DNA of 64,000 nucleotides from an uncultured Clostridia bacterium (GCA_947589415.1 CANQBP010000001.1:124001-188000); one strand, 5' to 3'; positions 52,635 to 63,470 are shown, counted from the stretch's first letter. Numbers and translations: made by a program. The notes: a model not told the origin generated them from the letters alone.

Positions 52635-54371
52635 TTACCCGTGCCTTCCGTTTGCTTTTCTATGAGCTTTCTTGGCAGACTTGCTTTTGCTGTCATTTCT
52701 TATTTTCGACACATTTCTTTTTCTGCCGTAATTGTCCGTATTTTTTCTCCTGCTGCTCTTTTGCTTTGATTTTTCCTCATAAAGAACGGTTCTTACAGGC
52801 TTTCCGCATACCTTTGCGCCATACATTCTGTCAAGCACTTCTTCAACCGAGTCTGCGGGGACTGAAACAATAGAAAAATCATCATATATTTCGATTTTAC
52901 CGATATCACCGCCGCTTAAAATACTTTTTTCGGTTATGCAGCCGACAATATGGTTTGGAGCAACTCTGTTAGCCCTGCCTATATTGAGCATAATCTTGCT
53001 GAAGTCCGTTATACTGCCCTTTGACTTACGTTTTCTGTCGCTTTCGATATTTTTTACTTTAATTTCCTTTTCGGCAAAACATTTTTTAAGTGCGGCAGCG
53101 GCAATATCAAAAAGCGAATAGCCTTGTGAAAGAAGGGAGTTTACCATATCCCTGTATCTGTCGGGAACAGGTTCGTCAAGCACGGAGCAGATATCCGAAA
53201 TATTTTTATCGGCAAGACGATTATTTATATCATCTCCCGTGGGAACAGGTATTTCCTCAATTTTTCCTTTTGTACTGCGCACGATATCCATAAGGGAGAA
53301 TACCTGCCTTCTACCGCTGCATAGGGTGATAGAAGTTCCTTCCTTACCGACACGTCCCGTTCTTCCTATTCTATGGACATAGTATTCGTTGTTTTGCGGG
53401 ATATCGTAATTGAATACAAATTCAACATTACTTACATCAATTCCTCTTGCGGCAACGTCCGTGGCAACAAGTATGGAAACAGCTCCGCTTCTGAATTTTT
53501 CCATGATCGCGGTTCTTTGTGACTGTTTGAGATCGCCGTGGAGAGCATCTGCGTCAAACCCTCCCTGATTAAGTGATACAGCCAGTTCCTCCGCCATTTT
53601 TTTGGTATTGCAGAATACGATCGACAACGACGGGGAATAATAATGCAGGAGCAGCATAAGTGCATCTGTTTTTCTGCCCATAGGGACATCAACATAGAGC
53701 TGTTTTATGTTGTCTAAGGTAAGCTGACGGTTTGCTGCCTCGATAACAACAGGATTTTTTTGGAATTCTTGTGTTATGGACATAACCGACTGCGGCATTG
53801 TGGCCGAAAACAGAACGGTCTGTCTGTTTTTGGGGGTTTCACGGAGTATGGTTTCCATATCTTCCTTAAATCCCATACTAAGCATCTCATCAGCCTCATC
53901 AAGAACAACGAGCTTTATGTTATCGAGCTTGAGGGTCTTTCTCCTAAGATGATCCATAATTCTTCCCGGAGTTCCCACAATAATATTTGCCCTTTTAAGT
54001 TTAACAATTTGCTTGTCCATAGGTGCGCCGCCGTAAATCTCGGCAGGGCGTATGCCCTCGCAATATTTTGTGAGTTTTCTTATCTCTCCGCAGCACTGCA
54101 TAGCAAGTTCTCTGGTCGGCAGCATGATTATAACAAGAGCCTTTGATTTATCCTCAACATTCTTTATTGTTTCTATTGCAGGAATGGCAAATGCCATTGT
54201 TTTGCCCGTTCCTGTTTGTGAGCGTCCTATAATGTCAATTCCCGAACGTATCATGGGAATTGCCTTTGACTGTATGGCAGTCGGGGCTTCAAAACCCATT
54301 GCATCAACTGCCCTCATGATTTCTTCCGAAAGACAAAGATCACTAAAACCTGTTCTATTTTCCTTTTCCAT
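52635..54371 (-). CDS. DEAD-box RNA helicase with DbpA-type RNA-binding domain
   Basis: 578 residues. Q motif (GFEAPTAIQSKAIP), motif I SQTGTGKT, Ia PTRELA, II DEAD, III SAT, IV-VI including ATDVAARGIDV and HRIGRTGR. After the helicase core come a spacer, a DbpA/CsdA-type RRM-like domain (RVAPNHIVGCITEKSILSG, SIVSVPADSVEEVLDRM) and a basic Lys/Arg-rich tail. It probably remodels rRNA or mRNA, especially in the cold. It has a TTGACA promoter. The lipoprotein gene is 20 bases downstream. Confidence 0.94.
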   Translation of the reverse strand: MEKENRTGFSDLCLSEEIMRAVDAMGFEAPTAIQSKAIPMIRSGIDIIGRSQTGTGKTMAFAIPAIETIKNVEDKSKALVIIMLPTRELAMQCCGEIRKLTKYCEGIRPAEIYGGAPMDKQIVKLKRANIIVGTPGRIMDHLRRKTLKLDNIKLVVLDEADEMLSMGFKEDMETILRETPKNRQTVLFSATMPQSVMSITQEFQKNPVVIEAANRQLTLDNIKQLYVDVPMGRKTDALMLLLHYYSPSLSIVFCNTKKMAEELAVSLNQGGFDADALHGDLKQSQRTAIMEKFRSGAVSILVATDVAARGIDVSNVEFVFNYDIPQNNEYYVHRIGRTGRVGKEGTSITLCSGRRQVFSLMDIVRSTKGKIEEIPVPTGDDINNRLADKNISDICSVLDEPVPDRYRDMVNSLLSQGYSLFDIAAAALKKCFAEKEIKVKNIESDRKRKSKGSITDFSKIMLNIGRANRVAPNHIVGCITEKSILSGGDIGKIEIYDDFSIVSVPADSVEEVLDRMYGAKVCGKPVRTVLYEEKSKQKSSRRKNTDNYGRKRNVSKIRNDSKSKSAKKAHRKANGRHG

Positions 54372-54409
54372 ATTATTTCCTCAATCCTGATACTTATTTA
54401 ATCTAATAC

Positions 54410-54438
54410 ATTTTACCAAAGAAACGCCCGTTTGTCAA
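54410..54438 (-). promoter_or_regulatory. Promoter of the DEAD-box helicase gene
   Basis: On the minus strand TTGACA (plus 54433-54438), 17 bases, TAAAAT (54410-54415), 39 bases before the start codon. Bases 54439-54678, between this and the pfl promoter, hold no gene I can support. Confidence 0.8.
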
Positions 54439-54678
54439 ATCTGTTATGAAATTATATTTTTTAATTTGTGATAGGGATTGGTATTTACATATTGAATGTC
54501 ATATCCGATAAGGACAATTTCGACATTAAACCACAACAGATATTATTTTTTTGAAAGACAGATACAATATGTAGTTTTTATCTTTATAAGAATTGTAAAA
54601 TTATGCATAAAGTTAAATATATCTAACTGTTTTTTTTGTACGTTTTATACGATAATATTTTTACAGCGGCGCAAACGG

Positions 54679-54707
54679 TTGACAAAACTGCAAAACAGCT
54701 ATATATT
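54679..54707 (+). promoter_or_regulatory. Promoter of pflB-pflA
   Basis: TTGACA (54679-54684), 17 bases, TATATT (54702-54707), leaving a leader of about 90 bases. No convincing Rex operator was seen. Confidence 0.78.
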
Positions 54708-54802
54708 AGAATAAAATGATAATAAATATTGATTTTATAAATAATCATTGTAAAGTATTGCTTATAACAGCGATATATCAAATCCGAGAGAGGGGTATTT
54801 CG

Positions 54803-57064
54803 ATGATGAATAATGAAAATATTGAGGCTTGGGAAGGTTTTGAAGGGAGAATATGGAAGAAAGAAATCAATGTAAGGGATTTCATACAGAAAAACTATCG
54901 CCCCTATGACGGAGATGAGTCCTTTCTTGAAGGGCCGACCGAGGCGACTGATAAGTTGTGGGGAGTAGTACAGCAACTGCAAAAGGAAGAACGTGCAAAA
55001 GGCGGAGTTCTTGATATGGAAACGAAAGTCGTATCGGGACTCACGGCATACGGTGCGGGATATATAAGTGAAGAGTATAAGGATCTTGAAAAGATTGTCG
55101 GACTTCAGACAGACAAACCCCTAAAGAGGGCATTCATGCCCTTTGGCGGTATTAAAATGGCAGAACAGGCTTGTGAGGCATACGGATATACACCCGATCC
55201 CGAACTTCATAAGATATTTAATGAATATGTGACAACGCATAATCAGGGCGTATTTGACGCATATACTCCGGAAATGAAGTCCGTTCGTCACAACAAGATC
55301 ATAACAGGACTTCCCGATACCTACGGACGCGGACGTATTGTAGGTGATTACCGACGTGTTGCACTTTACGGCATAGATTATCTTATTGAACAGAAGAAAA
55401 AAGATTTCAGCAATACGGGCGACGGTACGATGACGGAGGACGTTATACGACTCCGTGAGGAAATAAGCAAGCAGATAAAGGCACTTAACGGCATGAAAGA
55501 AATGGCGAAGATATACGGCTATGATATATCAAAGCCGGCTAAAAATGCCCATGAAGCGGTTCAATGGCTGTATTTCGGATATCTTGCCGCAATCAAGACT
55601 CAAAACGGTGCGGCTATGTCCGTGGGTAGGGTATCAACATTTTTGGATATATACATTCAAAGGGATCTTGACAAGGGTGTTATTACCGAAAAGGAAGCTC
55701 AAGAGCTTATAGATCACCTTGTTATGAAGTTCAGGATAGTTAAATTTGCCCGTATAGCTTCATATAATCAGTTATTCTCCGGTGATCCCGTATGGGCTAC
55801 GCTTGAGGTAGCGGGAATCGGCGTTGACGGACGTTCTATGGTTACGAAAAATGATTATCGTTTCCTGCACACACTTGAAAATATGGGTCCTTCACCCGAA
55901 CCTAACATGACGGTTCTGTATTCTTCCGCACTTCCGGAGAATTTCAAGAAATATGCATCAAAAATATCTATAAACACAAGCTCTGTACAGTATGAAAACG
56001 ATGATGTTATGAAACCGTATTGGGGCGATGATTATTCCATATGCTGCTGCGTATCGGCAACACAAACAGGAAAGGAAATGCAGTTTTTCGGAGCAAGGGC
56101 AAATCTTGCTAAATGTTTGCTCTATGCGATAAACGGCGGTGTTGATGCAAAGACACATGAGCAGTGCGGCCCTATGATGCGGCCGATAACCTCCGAATAT
56201 CTTGATTATTATGAGGTAATGGATAAATTTGACAAGATGATGGATTGGCTTGCTGCGACCTATGTAAATGCACTTAACCTTATCCACTATATGCATGATA
56301 AATATTTCTATGAGGCAGCGGAAATGGCACTTATAGATACAGATGTTCGCCGTACCTTTGCAACGGGTATAGCCGGTTTCTCTCATGTTGTCGATTCGCT
56401 CAGCGCAATAAAATATGCAAGAGTCAGAACGATAAGAGATGCAGACGGAAATGTTATCCATTTTGAAACCGAAGGAGATTTTCCGAGATACGGAAATGAT
56501 GACGACCGTGCTGACGATATAGCAGTATGGCTTCTCGGAGCTTTTCTTGATAAGATTAAAAAACATCACACATACAGAAATTCCGAGCCGACAACTTCAA
56601 TTCTGACGATAACCTCCAATGTTGTATATGGTAAGGCAACGGCAGATCTGCCCGACGGACGACTTGCGGGAGAGCCGCTTTCTCCGGGAGCAAATCCGAG
56701 TTACGGTGCTGAAAAGAACGGACTGCTTGCATCACTTAATTCTGTCGCAAAGCTGCCGTACCATTGGGCGCTTGACGGTATATCGAATACGCAGACTATA
56801 AATCCCGAAGCACTCGGTCATACGCAGCAGGAGCGTATAGATAATCTCGTTCAGGTTATGGACGGTTATTTCGATAAGGGTGCGCATCACCTTAACGTTA
56901 ATGTATTCGGTACGGAAAAATTGATAGATGCTATGGAGCACCCGGAAAAAGAGGAGTATGCTAACTTCACCATACGTGTTTCAGGATATGCAGTTAAGTT
57001 TATTGACCTTACACGTGAGCAGCAGCTCGATGTTATTTCACGTACCTGCCATAAGGCACTTTGA
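54803..57064 (+). CDS. pflB: Pyruvate formate-lyase
   Basis: 753 residues. Splits pyruvate with CoA into acetyl-CoA and formate. The active-site cysteine pair is C415-C416 in [26 protein letters not shown]-type context, and the glycyl radical loop is RVSGYAVKF with G728. Early blocks [20 protein letters not shown] and [14 protein letters not shown] are PFL-specific, separating it from choline or glycerol lyases. ATG 54803 has GAGAGGGG seven bases upstream; an earlier ATG at 54716 is rejected. Its activase follows six bases later. Confidence 0.96.
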   Translation: MMNNENIEAWEGFEGRIWKKEINVRDFIQKNYRPYDGDESFLEGPTEATDKLWGVVQQLQKEERAKGGVLDMETKVVSGLTAYGAGYISEEYKDLEKIVGLQTDKPLKRAFMPFGGIKMAEQACEAYGYTPDPELHKIFNEYVTTHNQGVFDAYTPEMKSVRHNKIITGLPDTYGRGRIVGDYRRVALYGIDYLIEQKKKDFSNTGDGTMTEDVIRLREEISKQIKALNGMKEMAKIYGYDISKPAKNAHEAVQWLYFGYLAAIKTQNGAAMSVGRVSTFLDIYIQRDLDKGVITEKEAQELIDHLVMKFRIVKFARIASYNQLFSGDPVWATLEVAGIGVDGRSMVTKNDYRFLHTLENMGPSPEPNMTVLYSSALPENFKKYASKISINTSSVQYENDDVMKPYWGDDYSICCCVSATQTGKEMQFFGARANLAKCLLYAINGGVDAKTHEQCGPMMRPITSEYLDYYEVMDKFDKMMDWLAATYVNALNLIHYMHDKYFYEAAEMALIDTDVRRTFATGIAGFSHVVDSLSAIKYARVRTIRDADGNVIHFETEGDFPRYGNDDDRADDIAVWLLGAFLDKIKKHHTYRNSEPTTSILTITSNVVYGKATADLPDGRLAGEPLSPGANPSYGAEKNGLLASLNSVAKLPYHWALDGISNTQTINPEALGHTQQERIDNLVQVMDGYFDKGAHHLNVNVFGTEKLIDAMEHPEKEEYANFTIRVSGYAVKFIDLTREQQLDVISRTCHKAL

Positions 57065-57070
57065 TGATAT

Positions 57071-57829
57071 ATGAGTTATGACATAGATTTTGATATAACC
57101 GGAAGAGTATCGAAGCTCGAAAGTTTCGGACTTGTAGACGGGCCGGGAGTAAGATTTGTCGTTTTTTTAAGCGGCTGCAATATGAGGTGTAAGTTCTGTC
57201 ACAATCCCGAAACGTGGGGCGGCGGGGGAGAGTCTTGGACTGCCAAAAAACTTTTTGAGCATATTCGCAGATACAAGGATTATTGGAAAAAGAACGGCGG
57301 AATAACCGTCAGCGGCGGTGAACCTCTATTGCAAATGCCTTTCGTAACAGCTCTTTTTACTCTTGCAAAAAGGGAAAATATCCATACTGCAATTGATACG
57401 GCAGGTCAGCCGTTCAGCAGTGATCCCGCCCGTCTTTCGGAATTTGAACAGCTTTCGGAAGTAACGGATTTGTTTATACTTGATATTAAGGACATGAATG
57501 CCGAGGGACATAGGGAGCTTACGGGAGTTGCTAATGCAAATATTATTGAAATGGCAAAATGGTTATCCGATCATAATAAAAAAATGTGGATACGTCACGT
57601 TCTTGTGCCGGGTATAACGGACAGGGAAGAGGATTTAAAGGCACTGCATGATTTTATTTCCACTTTGAAAACAGTTGAAAGAACGGAGATACTTCCTTAT
57701 CATACTTTCGGAATACCGAAATGGGAGGAGCTTGGTTTGGAATATCCGCTGAAAGATGTTCCCGTTCCGACCGATGATGAAATTAAGAGAGCGGAAGAAA
57801 TTCTCAATACTGGAAGTTTTGAACCGTGA
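57071..57829 (+). CDS. pflA: Pyruvate formate-lyase activating enzyme
   Basis: 252 residues. A radical-SAM enzyme that installs the glycyl radical on PflB. The cluster motif CxxxCxxC has Cys36, Cys40 and Cys43 in SGCNMRCKFCHNPETW; VSGGEPLLQMPF and IRHVLVPGITD follow in the usual places. Starting six bases after pflB, it is translated from the same message. A terminator lies 77 bases downstream. Confidence 0.95.
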   Translation: MSYDIDFDITGRVSKLESFGLVDGPGVRFVVFLSGCNMRCKFCHNPETWGGGGESWTAKKLFEHIRRYKDYWKKNGGITVSGGEPLLQMPFVTALFTLAKRENIHTAIDTAGQPFSSDPARLSEFEQLSEVTDLFILDIKDMNAEGHRELTGVANANIIEMAKWLSDHNKKMWIRHVLVPGITDREEDLKALHDFISTLKTVERTEILPYHTFGIPKWEELGLEYPLKDVPVPTDDEIKRAEEILNTGSFEP

Positions 57830-57905
57830 TTGTTTTATTTGCCGAAAAAGTATAGATTTTTTTACAAAAGAATACGTACGGTATTTATCGTATATAACGA
57901 TATAA

Positions 57906-57946
57906 TGGCACAAAGTGTAATCTAAAGCATTTTGTGCCATTTTTTT
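57906..57946 (+). terminator. Terminator of pflB-pflA
   Basis: TGGCACAAA and TTTGTGCCA (57906-57914 and 57931-57939) form the stem, followed by seven Ts. Confidence 0.88.
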
Positions 57947-57995
57947 GTTAAAATAATGTTTGTATATTTATATGACATAAAACTTATATTTATGC

Positions 57996-58024
57996 TTGAA
58001 ATTGAATTGAAGTGATGTTATACT
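57996..58024 (+). promoter_or_regulatory. Promoter of the aldo/keto reductase unit
   Basis: TTGAAA (57996-58001), 17 bases, TATACT (58019-58024) with a TGT extension. The leader is about 88 bases. Confidence 0.77.
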
Positions 58025-58053
58025 AAGAAGTATGATAAAAGATAAAATAATAT

Positions 58054-58099
58054 TGCCGTGATAAAATTTTTTGTGCATTATGCATATTTATTCACGGCA
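58054..58099 (+). promoter_or_regulatory. Leader hairpin before the aldo/keto reductase gene
   Basis: TGCCGTGA (58054-58061) pairs with TCACGGCA (58092-58099), with an inner GCAT/ATGC pair in the loop. It lies in the transcribed leader about 20 bases before the start. No T run follows the stem, so it is not a simple terminator. Confidence 0.55.
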
Positions 58100-58118
58100 G
58101 AGAACGGGAGGATAAAAA

Positions 58119-59240
58119 ATGAAGAAATTAGGTTTCGGGCTTATGCGTATGCCGCTGCTGAACAGCTCCGACAGTACTTCGGTTGACGTCGGGCAGGTCA
58201 AAAAAATGGTGGATATGTTTATCGAAAGAGGTTTTACTTATTTTGATACAGCGTGGATGTATCATGATTATGAAAGCGAGAATGTGGTTAAGGCTGCACT
58301 GACATCAAGACATAAGAGAGATAGCTTTACACTAACGACAAAGCTGCATTCGGGATATTTTGAAACATTAGAGGGCAGGGACAAGATATTCAATAAGCAG
58401 CTTGAAAAGACAGGTGTTGAATATTTTGATTATTACCTTCTCCATGCAATAGATTCCACAACCTTTGATAAGTATGAAAAATTCGACTGCTTTAATTGGT
58501 TAGCCGATAAAAAGGAAAAAGGTCTTATAAAGCATATGGGCTTTTCTTTCCATGATTCCGCAGAAATTCTGGATAAAATTTTAACAAAATATCCCCAAAT
58601 TGAATTTGTGCAGCTTCAAATAAATTATCTTGATTGGGAAAGTCAATGGGTGCAGTCCCGTGCCTGTTACGAAACCGCAAGAAAACACAATAAGCCTGTT
58701 ATAATAATGGAGCCTGTCAAGGGCGGAACACTTGCAAGGCTGCCCGAGGCGGCTGAGTCACTTTTCAGAAATTATGCACCCGACAGTACTCCCGCAAGCT
58801 GGGCACTGCGTTTTGCGGCTACGTTACCCGGAGTTATGATGGTGCTTTCGGGTATGTCGGATTTAACTCAACTTGATGAAAATACCCGATTGTTTGACAG
58901 CTTTGAGCCAATGACCGATGAGGAAAGAAAGATATGTTTTATGGCGGCAGAGATTATCAATAAGAAAATTACCGTTCCATGTACCGCCTGTTCCTATTGT
59001 ACCGAGGGCTGCCCGATGAATATAGCAATACCGCAGTATTTCTCAATGTATAATGAGGATATGAGAGAGCACCTCGAAGAAAAGGGGTGGACGGTAAACT
59101 TCAGTAATTATGAGGTCGTTACTTCAAAACACGGAAAAGCTAAGGATTGTATAGAATGTGGTCAGTGTGAGGGAGCTTGTCCGCAGCATTTACCGATTAT
59201 AAAATATCTTAAAGATGTGTCAAAACATTTTGACCATTGA
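58119..59240 (+). CDS. Aldo/keto reductase with C-terminal 4Fe-4S domain
   Basis: 373 residues. The AKR barrel starts KKLGFGLMRMPLL, with YFDTAWMYHDYESE (catalytic Tyr region), LLHAID, and KHMGFSFH; EPVKGGTLARL is the usual late strand. The C-terminal extension has two Cys clusters, CTACSYCTEGCP near residue 287 and CIECGQCEGACP near 344, for two Fe-S clusters. Such fused proteins are common in anaerobes; their substrate is unknown. It opens a unit with ECF-S and DUF1893 genes, following after 38 bases. Confidence 0.9.
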   Translation: MKKLGFGLMRMPLLNSSDSTSVDVGQVKKMVDMFIERGFTYFDTAWMYHDYESENVVKAALTSRHKRDSFTLTTKLHSGYFETLEGRDKIFNKQLEKTGVEYFDYYLLHAIDSTTFDKYEKFDCFNWLADKKEKGLIKHMGFSFHDSAEILDKILTKYPQIEFVQLQINYLDWESQWVQSRACYETARKHNKPVIIMEPVKGGTLARLPEAAESLFRNYAPDSTPASWALRFAATLPGVMMVLSGMSDLTQLDENTRLFDSFEPMTDEERKICFMAAEIINKKITVPCTACSYCTEGCPMNIAIPQYFSMYNEDMREHLEEKGWTVNFSNYEVVTSKHGKAKDCIECGQCEGACPQHLPIIKYLKDVSKHFDH

Positions 59241-59278
59241 TCTGTTAAAATAAAACTACTCGAACAAGGAGAAAAATT

Positions 59279-59851
59279 ATGTCAAATACAGCTACAATAA
59301 AATCATCAGGTAAACCTCGTTTGTCATATAAGGTACAAACAGCAGCAACAATATCCGCAATAATCGGAGCAGCAGCACTTCCGCAAATATTTCATTTGCT
59401 CGGTATGGTGTCGGGACTCGGAACTGTTCCGGGTGAAGTATTTCTGCCGATGCATATTCCGATAATACTTGTGGGTCTGTTGGCAGGCCCGTTTGCAGGT
59501 GCGATTTCCGGACTTCTCGGCCCGGCTGTAAGTTTTTTGCTTTGCGGTATGCCGGGAGCTGCAATGCTTCCGATTATGATGACTGAGCTTTGTGCGTACG
59601 GACTTATGGCAGGACTTTTGCGTAATGTAAAAATGTTCTGTATTTTAAAGGTACTTGCTGTTCAGGTATTCGGACGTGTTATCAGGGCGTGTGCAATACT
59701 TGCGGCTGTTTATGTATTCGGCAGCCATGCATTAAATGTTGCCGTAATATGGACAAGCATAGCAACAGGTATTATAGGATTGGTACTCCAATGGGTATTG
59801 ATACCGCTTTTGGTATATTACGTTGAGGATAAGATGAAGTATGACAAGTGA
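59279..59851 (+). CDS. ECF transporter S component (substrate unknown)
   Basis: 190 residues with about six hydrophobic helices (AATISAIIGAAALPQIFHLL, IPIILVGLLAGPFAGAISGLLG, LMAGLLRN and more). The GPFAGAISGLLGP pattern and the tail (VLQWVLIPLLVYYVEDKMK) fit energy-coupling-factor S components, which bind a vitamin or metal. The energising EcfA and EcfT are not in the window; they are usually shared and encoded elsewhere. The substrate cannot be read. It overlaps DUF1893 by 11 bases. Confidence 0.8.
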   Translation: MSNTATIKSSGKPRLSYKVQTAATISAIIGAAALPQIFHLLGMVSGLGTVPGEVFLPMHIPIILVGLLAGPFAGAISGLLGPAVSFLLCGMPGAAMLPIMMTELCAYGLMAGLLRNVKMFCILKVLAVQVFGRVIRACAILAAVYVFGSHALNVAVIWTSIATGIIGLVLQWVLIPLLVYYVEDKMKYDK

Positions 59852-60272
59852 TTTACAAACAGCAAAGGATACACTTTTAAGCGGCGGTTATACTTGTGTG
59901 CTTTGCAGGGAAAATCAAATTTTTACAAGTTTTGAAAAAGGGATAAGACCTCTTGAGGATTTTATCGACAGCGGCAGGGATTTTACAGGATTTTCGGCGG
60001 CTGATACGATTGTAGGCAGGGCGGCAGCTTTTTTGTATGTACTTTTGGGAGTAGAGTCCTTGTATGCTGATGTTATCAGCAGCGGTGCGGTCAGGATACT
60101 TGAACAAAACGGAATTTCCGTTGAGTACCGTGTAAAGACGGAAAACATAAGGAACAGAAGTAATACGGGAATATGTCCAATGGAAGAGGCGGTTTCGGGA
60201 ATTACCGATGCAAAAGCTGCGCTTACGGCAATAAAACAAACATCGGAGAGGCTTAGAAGAAAATACGGGTAG
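59841..60272 (+). CDS. DUF1893-family protein
   Basis: 143 residues, no membrane segment. LQTAKDTLLSGGYTCVLCREN, DFTGFSAADTIVGRAAAFLYVLLGV and YADVISSGAVRILEQNGISVEY fit DUF1893, whose known structure (Thermotoga TM1506) has a cytidine-deaminase-like fold without zinc motif. The function is not known. The 11-base overlap with the ECF S component gene implies coupled translation and a shared role, perhaps in uptake or salvage of the S-component substrate (inference). Confidence 0.82.
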   Translation: MTSDLQTAKDTLLSGGYTCVLCRENQIFTSFEKGIRPLEDFIDSGRDFTGFSAADTIVGRAAAFLYVLLGVESLYADVISSGAVRILEQNGISVEYRVKTENIRNRSNTGICPMEEAVSGITDAKAALTAIKQTSERLRRKYG

Positions 60273-60382
60273 ATAAAAAACCGTCATGACGGAATTTTCC
60301 GTTGATTGTAACAGCACAAAACAAGGCTGTACAGACGGTTTTTGAACAAACGGGATTTTCCGATATGATAGGGTAAAACAAT

Positions 60383-60428
60383 AAAAAATTCGGTCTGCCG
60401 TAAAAGAAAATTTTACGGCAGACCTTTT
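60383..60428. terminator. Terminator of valS (and probably of the DUF1893 unit)
   Basis: GGTCTGCCGTAAAA and TTTTACGGCAGACC (60392-60405 and 60411-60424) form a 14-bp stem. The minus strand has GAATTTTTTATTG after it; the plus strand has only TTTTCA. Confidence 0.87.
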
Positions 60429-60479
60429 CACGTTATATATTGTTTCGGACTGATATGTTCTGCTTTTATCTTTGATATA

Positions 60480-63101
60480 TCATTTCAGAGCGTTGACAGC
60501 AGCTTTTATCATTTCAATTTTTTCTGCAAATTTTGCAGCGTTAGCTCGAACTTCTGCAATTACCTTTTCCGGTGCTTTTGACATAAATCCTTGGTTGTTC
60601 AGTTTCTTTTCATTAAATTCAAGATCCTTTTGTGCCGCTTCAAGCTCCTTATTAAGACGTTTAAGCTCGGCTTCCTTGTCCACAAGCTCGTCCATAGGTA
60701 TATATATTTTTGCATCTGCTGTTACAACAGTTACAGCACCGTCTATGTCATAGCTTTCCGCAACTTCAACATCACTTGCACTTGCAAGACGGGTGAAGAA
60801 AGCGCAGCCGTTTTTAAAAATATCGGTTTCCTTTGCGGCAATATACACCTTAGCTTTTCTTGACGGCGGAACATTCATTTCCGCACGTCTGTTACGAATA
60901 GCCTTGATTGCATCCATGACCATTTTCATTTCCTTTTCGGCCGACGGGAAATTATATTTTTCATCATATTCCGGGAATTTTTGCGTCATAATTGTTTCGC
61001 CGTTATGCGGCATAGACTGCCATATTTCCTCTGTTATGAACGGCATGAACGGGTGGAGCAGTTTAAGAGTTTTATCCATGACCCACACAAGGACTTCACG
61101 TGCATTTTGTGCGGTTTGTCCCTGACTTTGTAAACGTGCCTTAGCAAGCTCTATATACCAGTCACAAAGGCAGTCCCAAACAAAATCATAAATTTTCTGA
61201 ACAGCTACGCCAAGCTCGAATTTTTCGAGATTTTCCGTAATTTCCTTAGCAGCGGTGTTGAGTGTTGATATAATCCACTTATCCTCAACCTCAAGCTCTT
61301 CGGGGAGTTCGCCCTTAACGTCAAAATCATCAATATTCATATGAATAAAGCGGGCGGCGTTCCACAACTTATTTGCAAAATTTCTGCAAGCCTCGACTTT
61401 TTCGGGTGTATATCTCATGTCGTTTCCGGGACTGTTTCCCATAACGAGGAAGAAACGCAGAGCATCTGCACCCATTTCTTTGATTACAACAAGAGGATCT
61501 ATTCCGTTACCGAGTGATTTAGACATTTTCACACCATTTGCATCACGTACTATTCCGTGAATAAATACGGTATCAAACGGCTGCATACCTGTTTGTTCGA
61601 CAGCGGAGAAAATCATTCTTGCAACCCAGAAAAAGATTATATCATATCCCGTGACCAATGTATCGGTCGGATAGAAATATTCAAGTTCGGGAGTTTTTTC
61701 GGGCCAACCGAGTGTTGAGAAAGGCCACAAAGCGGAGCTGAACCATGTGTCGAGGGTATCGGGATCTTGAGTGAGTTTAGCACTTCCGCATTTCGGGCAC
61801 GAGCAGGGAGTTTCCTTTGATACAACGGTTTCACCGCAGTCATCGCAGTACCATACGGGTATCCTATGACCCCACCAGAGCTGACGTGAAATACACCAAT
61901 CCCTTATATTTTCCATCCAGTTAAAATAGATTTTATCAAAACGCTCCGGAACAAATTTGGTTTTTCCGCTCTTTACACACTCTATTGCAGGTTCGACAAG
62001 AGGTTTCATTTTGACAAACCATTGTTTGGATACTCTCGGTTCAATTATTGTTTTACAGCGATAGCACGAACCGACATTATGCTTTATGGGTTCAATTTTT
62101 ATGAGGAAGCCGCCTTCTTCAAGATCCTTTACTATGGCTTTTCGTGCCTCATATCTGTCCATTCCGCAATATTTACCGCCGTTTTCGTTAATAAGACCGT
62201 TATCGGTCATTACGTTTATAACAGGCAAATCATGTCTTAATCCGACCTCGAAGTCGTTAGGGTCGTGTGCGGGGGTAATCTTAACAACACCCGTACCGAA
62301 ATCGGGTTCAACATATGTATCCGCAATGATCGGTATTTCCTTACCCACAAGAGGGAGAATTACCGTCTTGCCAACCAGATTCTTATATCTTTCATCATCG
62401 GGGTGTACGGCAACGGCAGTATCACCGAGCATCGTTTCGGGACGTGTTGTAGCAAGTTCAATATATCCGCTGCCGTCCGTAAGCGGGTATCTCAAATGCC
62501 AAAAGTATCCGTCATGCTCGTCAAAAACCACTTCGGCATCGGAAATGGACGTACAACAGGTCGGACACCAGTTTATGATTTTTTCGCCTCTGTATATAAG
62601 ACCTTTGTTATAAAGACGTACGAATACTTCACGTACAGCCTTTGAACAGCCCTCGTCAAGAGTAAAACGCTGACGTTCCCAATCACATGAGCTTCCCAGC
62701 TTTTTAAGCTGTTCGACTATGGTATTGCCGTATTCATTTTTCCACTCCCATGCTCTTTCAAGGAACTTTTCTCTTCCGATATCCTCTTTTTCAATACCCT
62801 CCTCACGCATTGCCTCGACTATTTTAGCCTCGGTTGCGATAGAAGCATGGTCGGTACCGGGAAGCCAAAGGGCACTGTAACCCTGCATTCTTTTAAAGCG
62901 TATAAGCATATCCTGCAGCGTTTCATCAAGAGCATGACCCATGTGCAGCTTGCCGGTTATGTTAGGCGGGGGCATCATTATGCAGTAGGGTTTCTTATCT
63001 TTGTCTGCCGTTGCATGGAAAAAACCGCCGTCTTCCCAGAATTTATAGATTTTTTCCTCAAATTCGGCGGGATTATAAGCCTTTGCAAGTTCTTTAGCCA
63101 T
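60480..63101 (-). CDS. valS: Valyl-tRNA synthetase
   Basis: 873 residues. HIGH-type motif HMGH in [19 protein letters not shown] in [12 protein letters not shown]1 editing-domain motifs ([27 protein letters not shown]), a zinc-knuckle ([19 protein letters not shown]), an anticodon-binding domain, and a C-terminal coiled coil ([22 protein letters not shown]). Charges tRNA-Val and edits threonine. It has a perfect promoter close by. No T-box element was seen upstream. Confidence 0.96.
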   Translation of the reverse strand: MAKELAKAYNPAEFEEKIYKFWEDGGFFHATADKDKKPYCIMMPPPNITGKLHMGHALDETLQDMLIRFKRMQGYSALWLPGTDHASIATEAKIVEAMREEGIEKEDIGREKFLERAWEWKNEYGNTIVEQLKKLGSSCDWERQRFTLDEGCSKAVREVFVRLYNKGLIYRGEKIINWCPTCCTSISDAEVVFDEHDGYFWHLRYPLTDGSGYIELATTRPETMLGDTAVAVHPDDERYKNLVGKTVILPLVGKEIPIIADTYVEPDFGTGVVKITPAHDPNDFEVGLRHDLPVINVMTDNGLINENGGKYCGMDRYEARKAIVKDLEEGGFLIKIEPIKHNVGSCYRCKTIIEPRVSKQWFVKMKPLVEPAIECVKSGKTKFVPERFDKIYFNWMENIRDWCISRQLWWGHRIPVWYCDDCGETVVSKETPCSCPKCGSAKLTQDPDTLDTWFSSALWPFSTLGWPEKTPELEYFYPTDTLVTGYDIIFFWVARMIFSAVEQTGMQPFDTVFIHGIVRDANGVKMSKSLGNGIDPLVVIKEMGADALRFFLVMGNSPGNDMRYTPEKVEACRNFANKLWNAARFIHMNIDDFDVKGELPEELEVEDKWIISTLNTAAKEITENLEKFELGVAVQKIYDFVWDCLCDWYIELAKARLQSQGQTAQNAREVLVWVMDKTLKLLHPFMPFITEEIWQSMPHNGETIMTQKFPEYDEKYNFPSAEKEMKMVMDAIKAIRNRRAEMNVPPSRKAKVYIAAKETDIFKNGCAFFTRLASASDVEVAESYDIDGAVTVVTADAKIYIPMDELVDKEAELKRLNKELEAAQKDLEFNEKKLNNQGFMSKAPEKVIAEVRANAAKFAEKIEMIKAAVNALK

Positions 63102-63144
63102 ATCAAATCCTCCAATTAGTTTTTAACATAAATCAACATTACAA

Positions 63145-63173
63145 ATTATACACCAAACCTTAACCCGTGTCAA
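63145..63173 (-). promoter_or_regulatory. Promoter of valS
   Basis: On the minus strand TTGACA (plus 63168-63173), 17 bases, TATAAT (63145-63150). The leader is only about 37 bases, too short for a T-box. Confidence 0.88.
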
Positions 63174-63269
63174 CAAGCGTGTGGCTGCGAAATCGTGAAA
63201 ACAGCTGTTGTCCGGACTACGAATATGTTTGCTGATTTAAGGTATTTCTCTATAAAGATTAACACCCGA

Positions 63270-63310
63270 TAAAAATATTGCGTCCGAAAGAACTCGGACG
63301 CAATATTTTT
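63270..63310 (-). terminator. Terminator of tRNA-Leu
   Basis: AATATTGCGTCCGA pairs with TCGGACGCAATATT (plus 63274-63287 and 63294-63307); on the minus strand TTTATC follows. It sits 20 bases downstream of the tRNA. Confidence 0.85.
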
Positions 63311-63330
63311 CGGAACTACATCATTCCTAA

Positions 63331-63414
63331 TGCGGGTAACAGGACTTGAACCTGCACCTCCTTGCGAAGACCAGCACCTGAAGCTGGCGCGTCTGCCAAT
63401 TCCGCCATACCCGC
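63331..63414 (-). tRNA. tRNA-Leu (CAG anticodon)
   Basis: 84 bases, class II. The acceptor GCGGGTA pairs with TACCCGC, A is the discriminator, the anticodon loop TTCAGGT carries CAG, a long variable arm is present and the T loop is GTTCAAGTC. No CCA is encoded. Confidence 0.94.
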
Positions 63415-63441
63415 ATATTTGCTGTAAACTGTTACCGTTTA

Positions 63442-63470
63442 ATTGTATCAAAGCCTGCGGGATTTGTCAA
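63442..63470 (-). promoter_or_regulatory. Promoter of tRNA-Leu
   Basis: On the minus strand TTGACA (plus 63465-63470), 17 bases, TACAAT (63442-63447), 28 bases before the tRNA. Bases 63471-63696 hold no gene I can support. Confidence 0.82.

Noticed and set aside
54439-54678. A Rex operator or small RNA between the helicase and pfl promoters
   Set aside because: No TTGTGA-type inverted repeat and no hairpin with T run. AT-rich sequence only.
63102-63270. A possible T-box riboswitch before valS
   Set aside because: The perfect promoter at 63145-63173 leaves a leader of only about 37 bases. No T-box sequence or antiterminator could fit.
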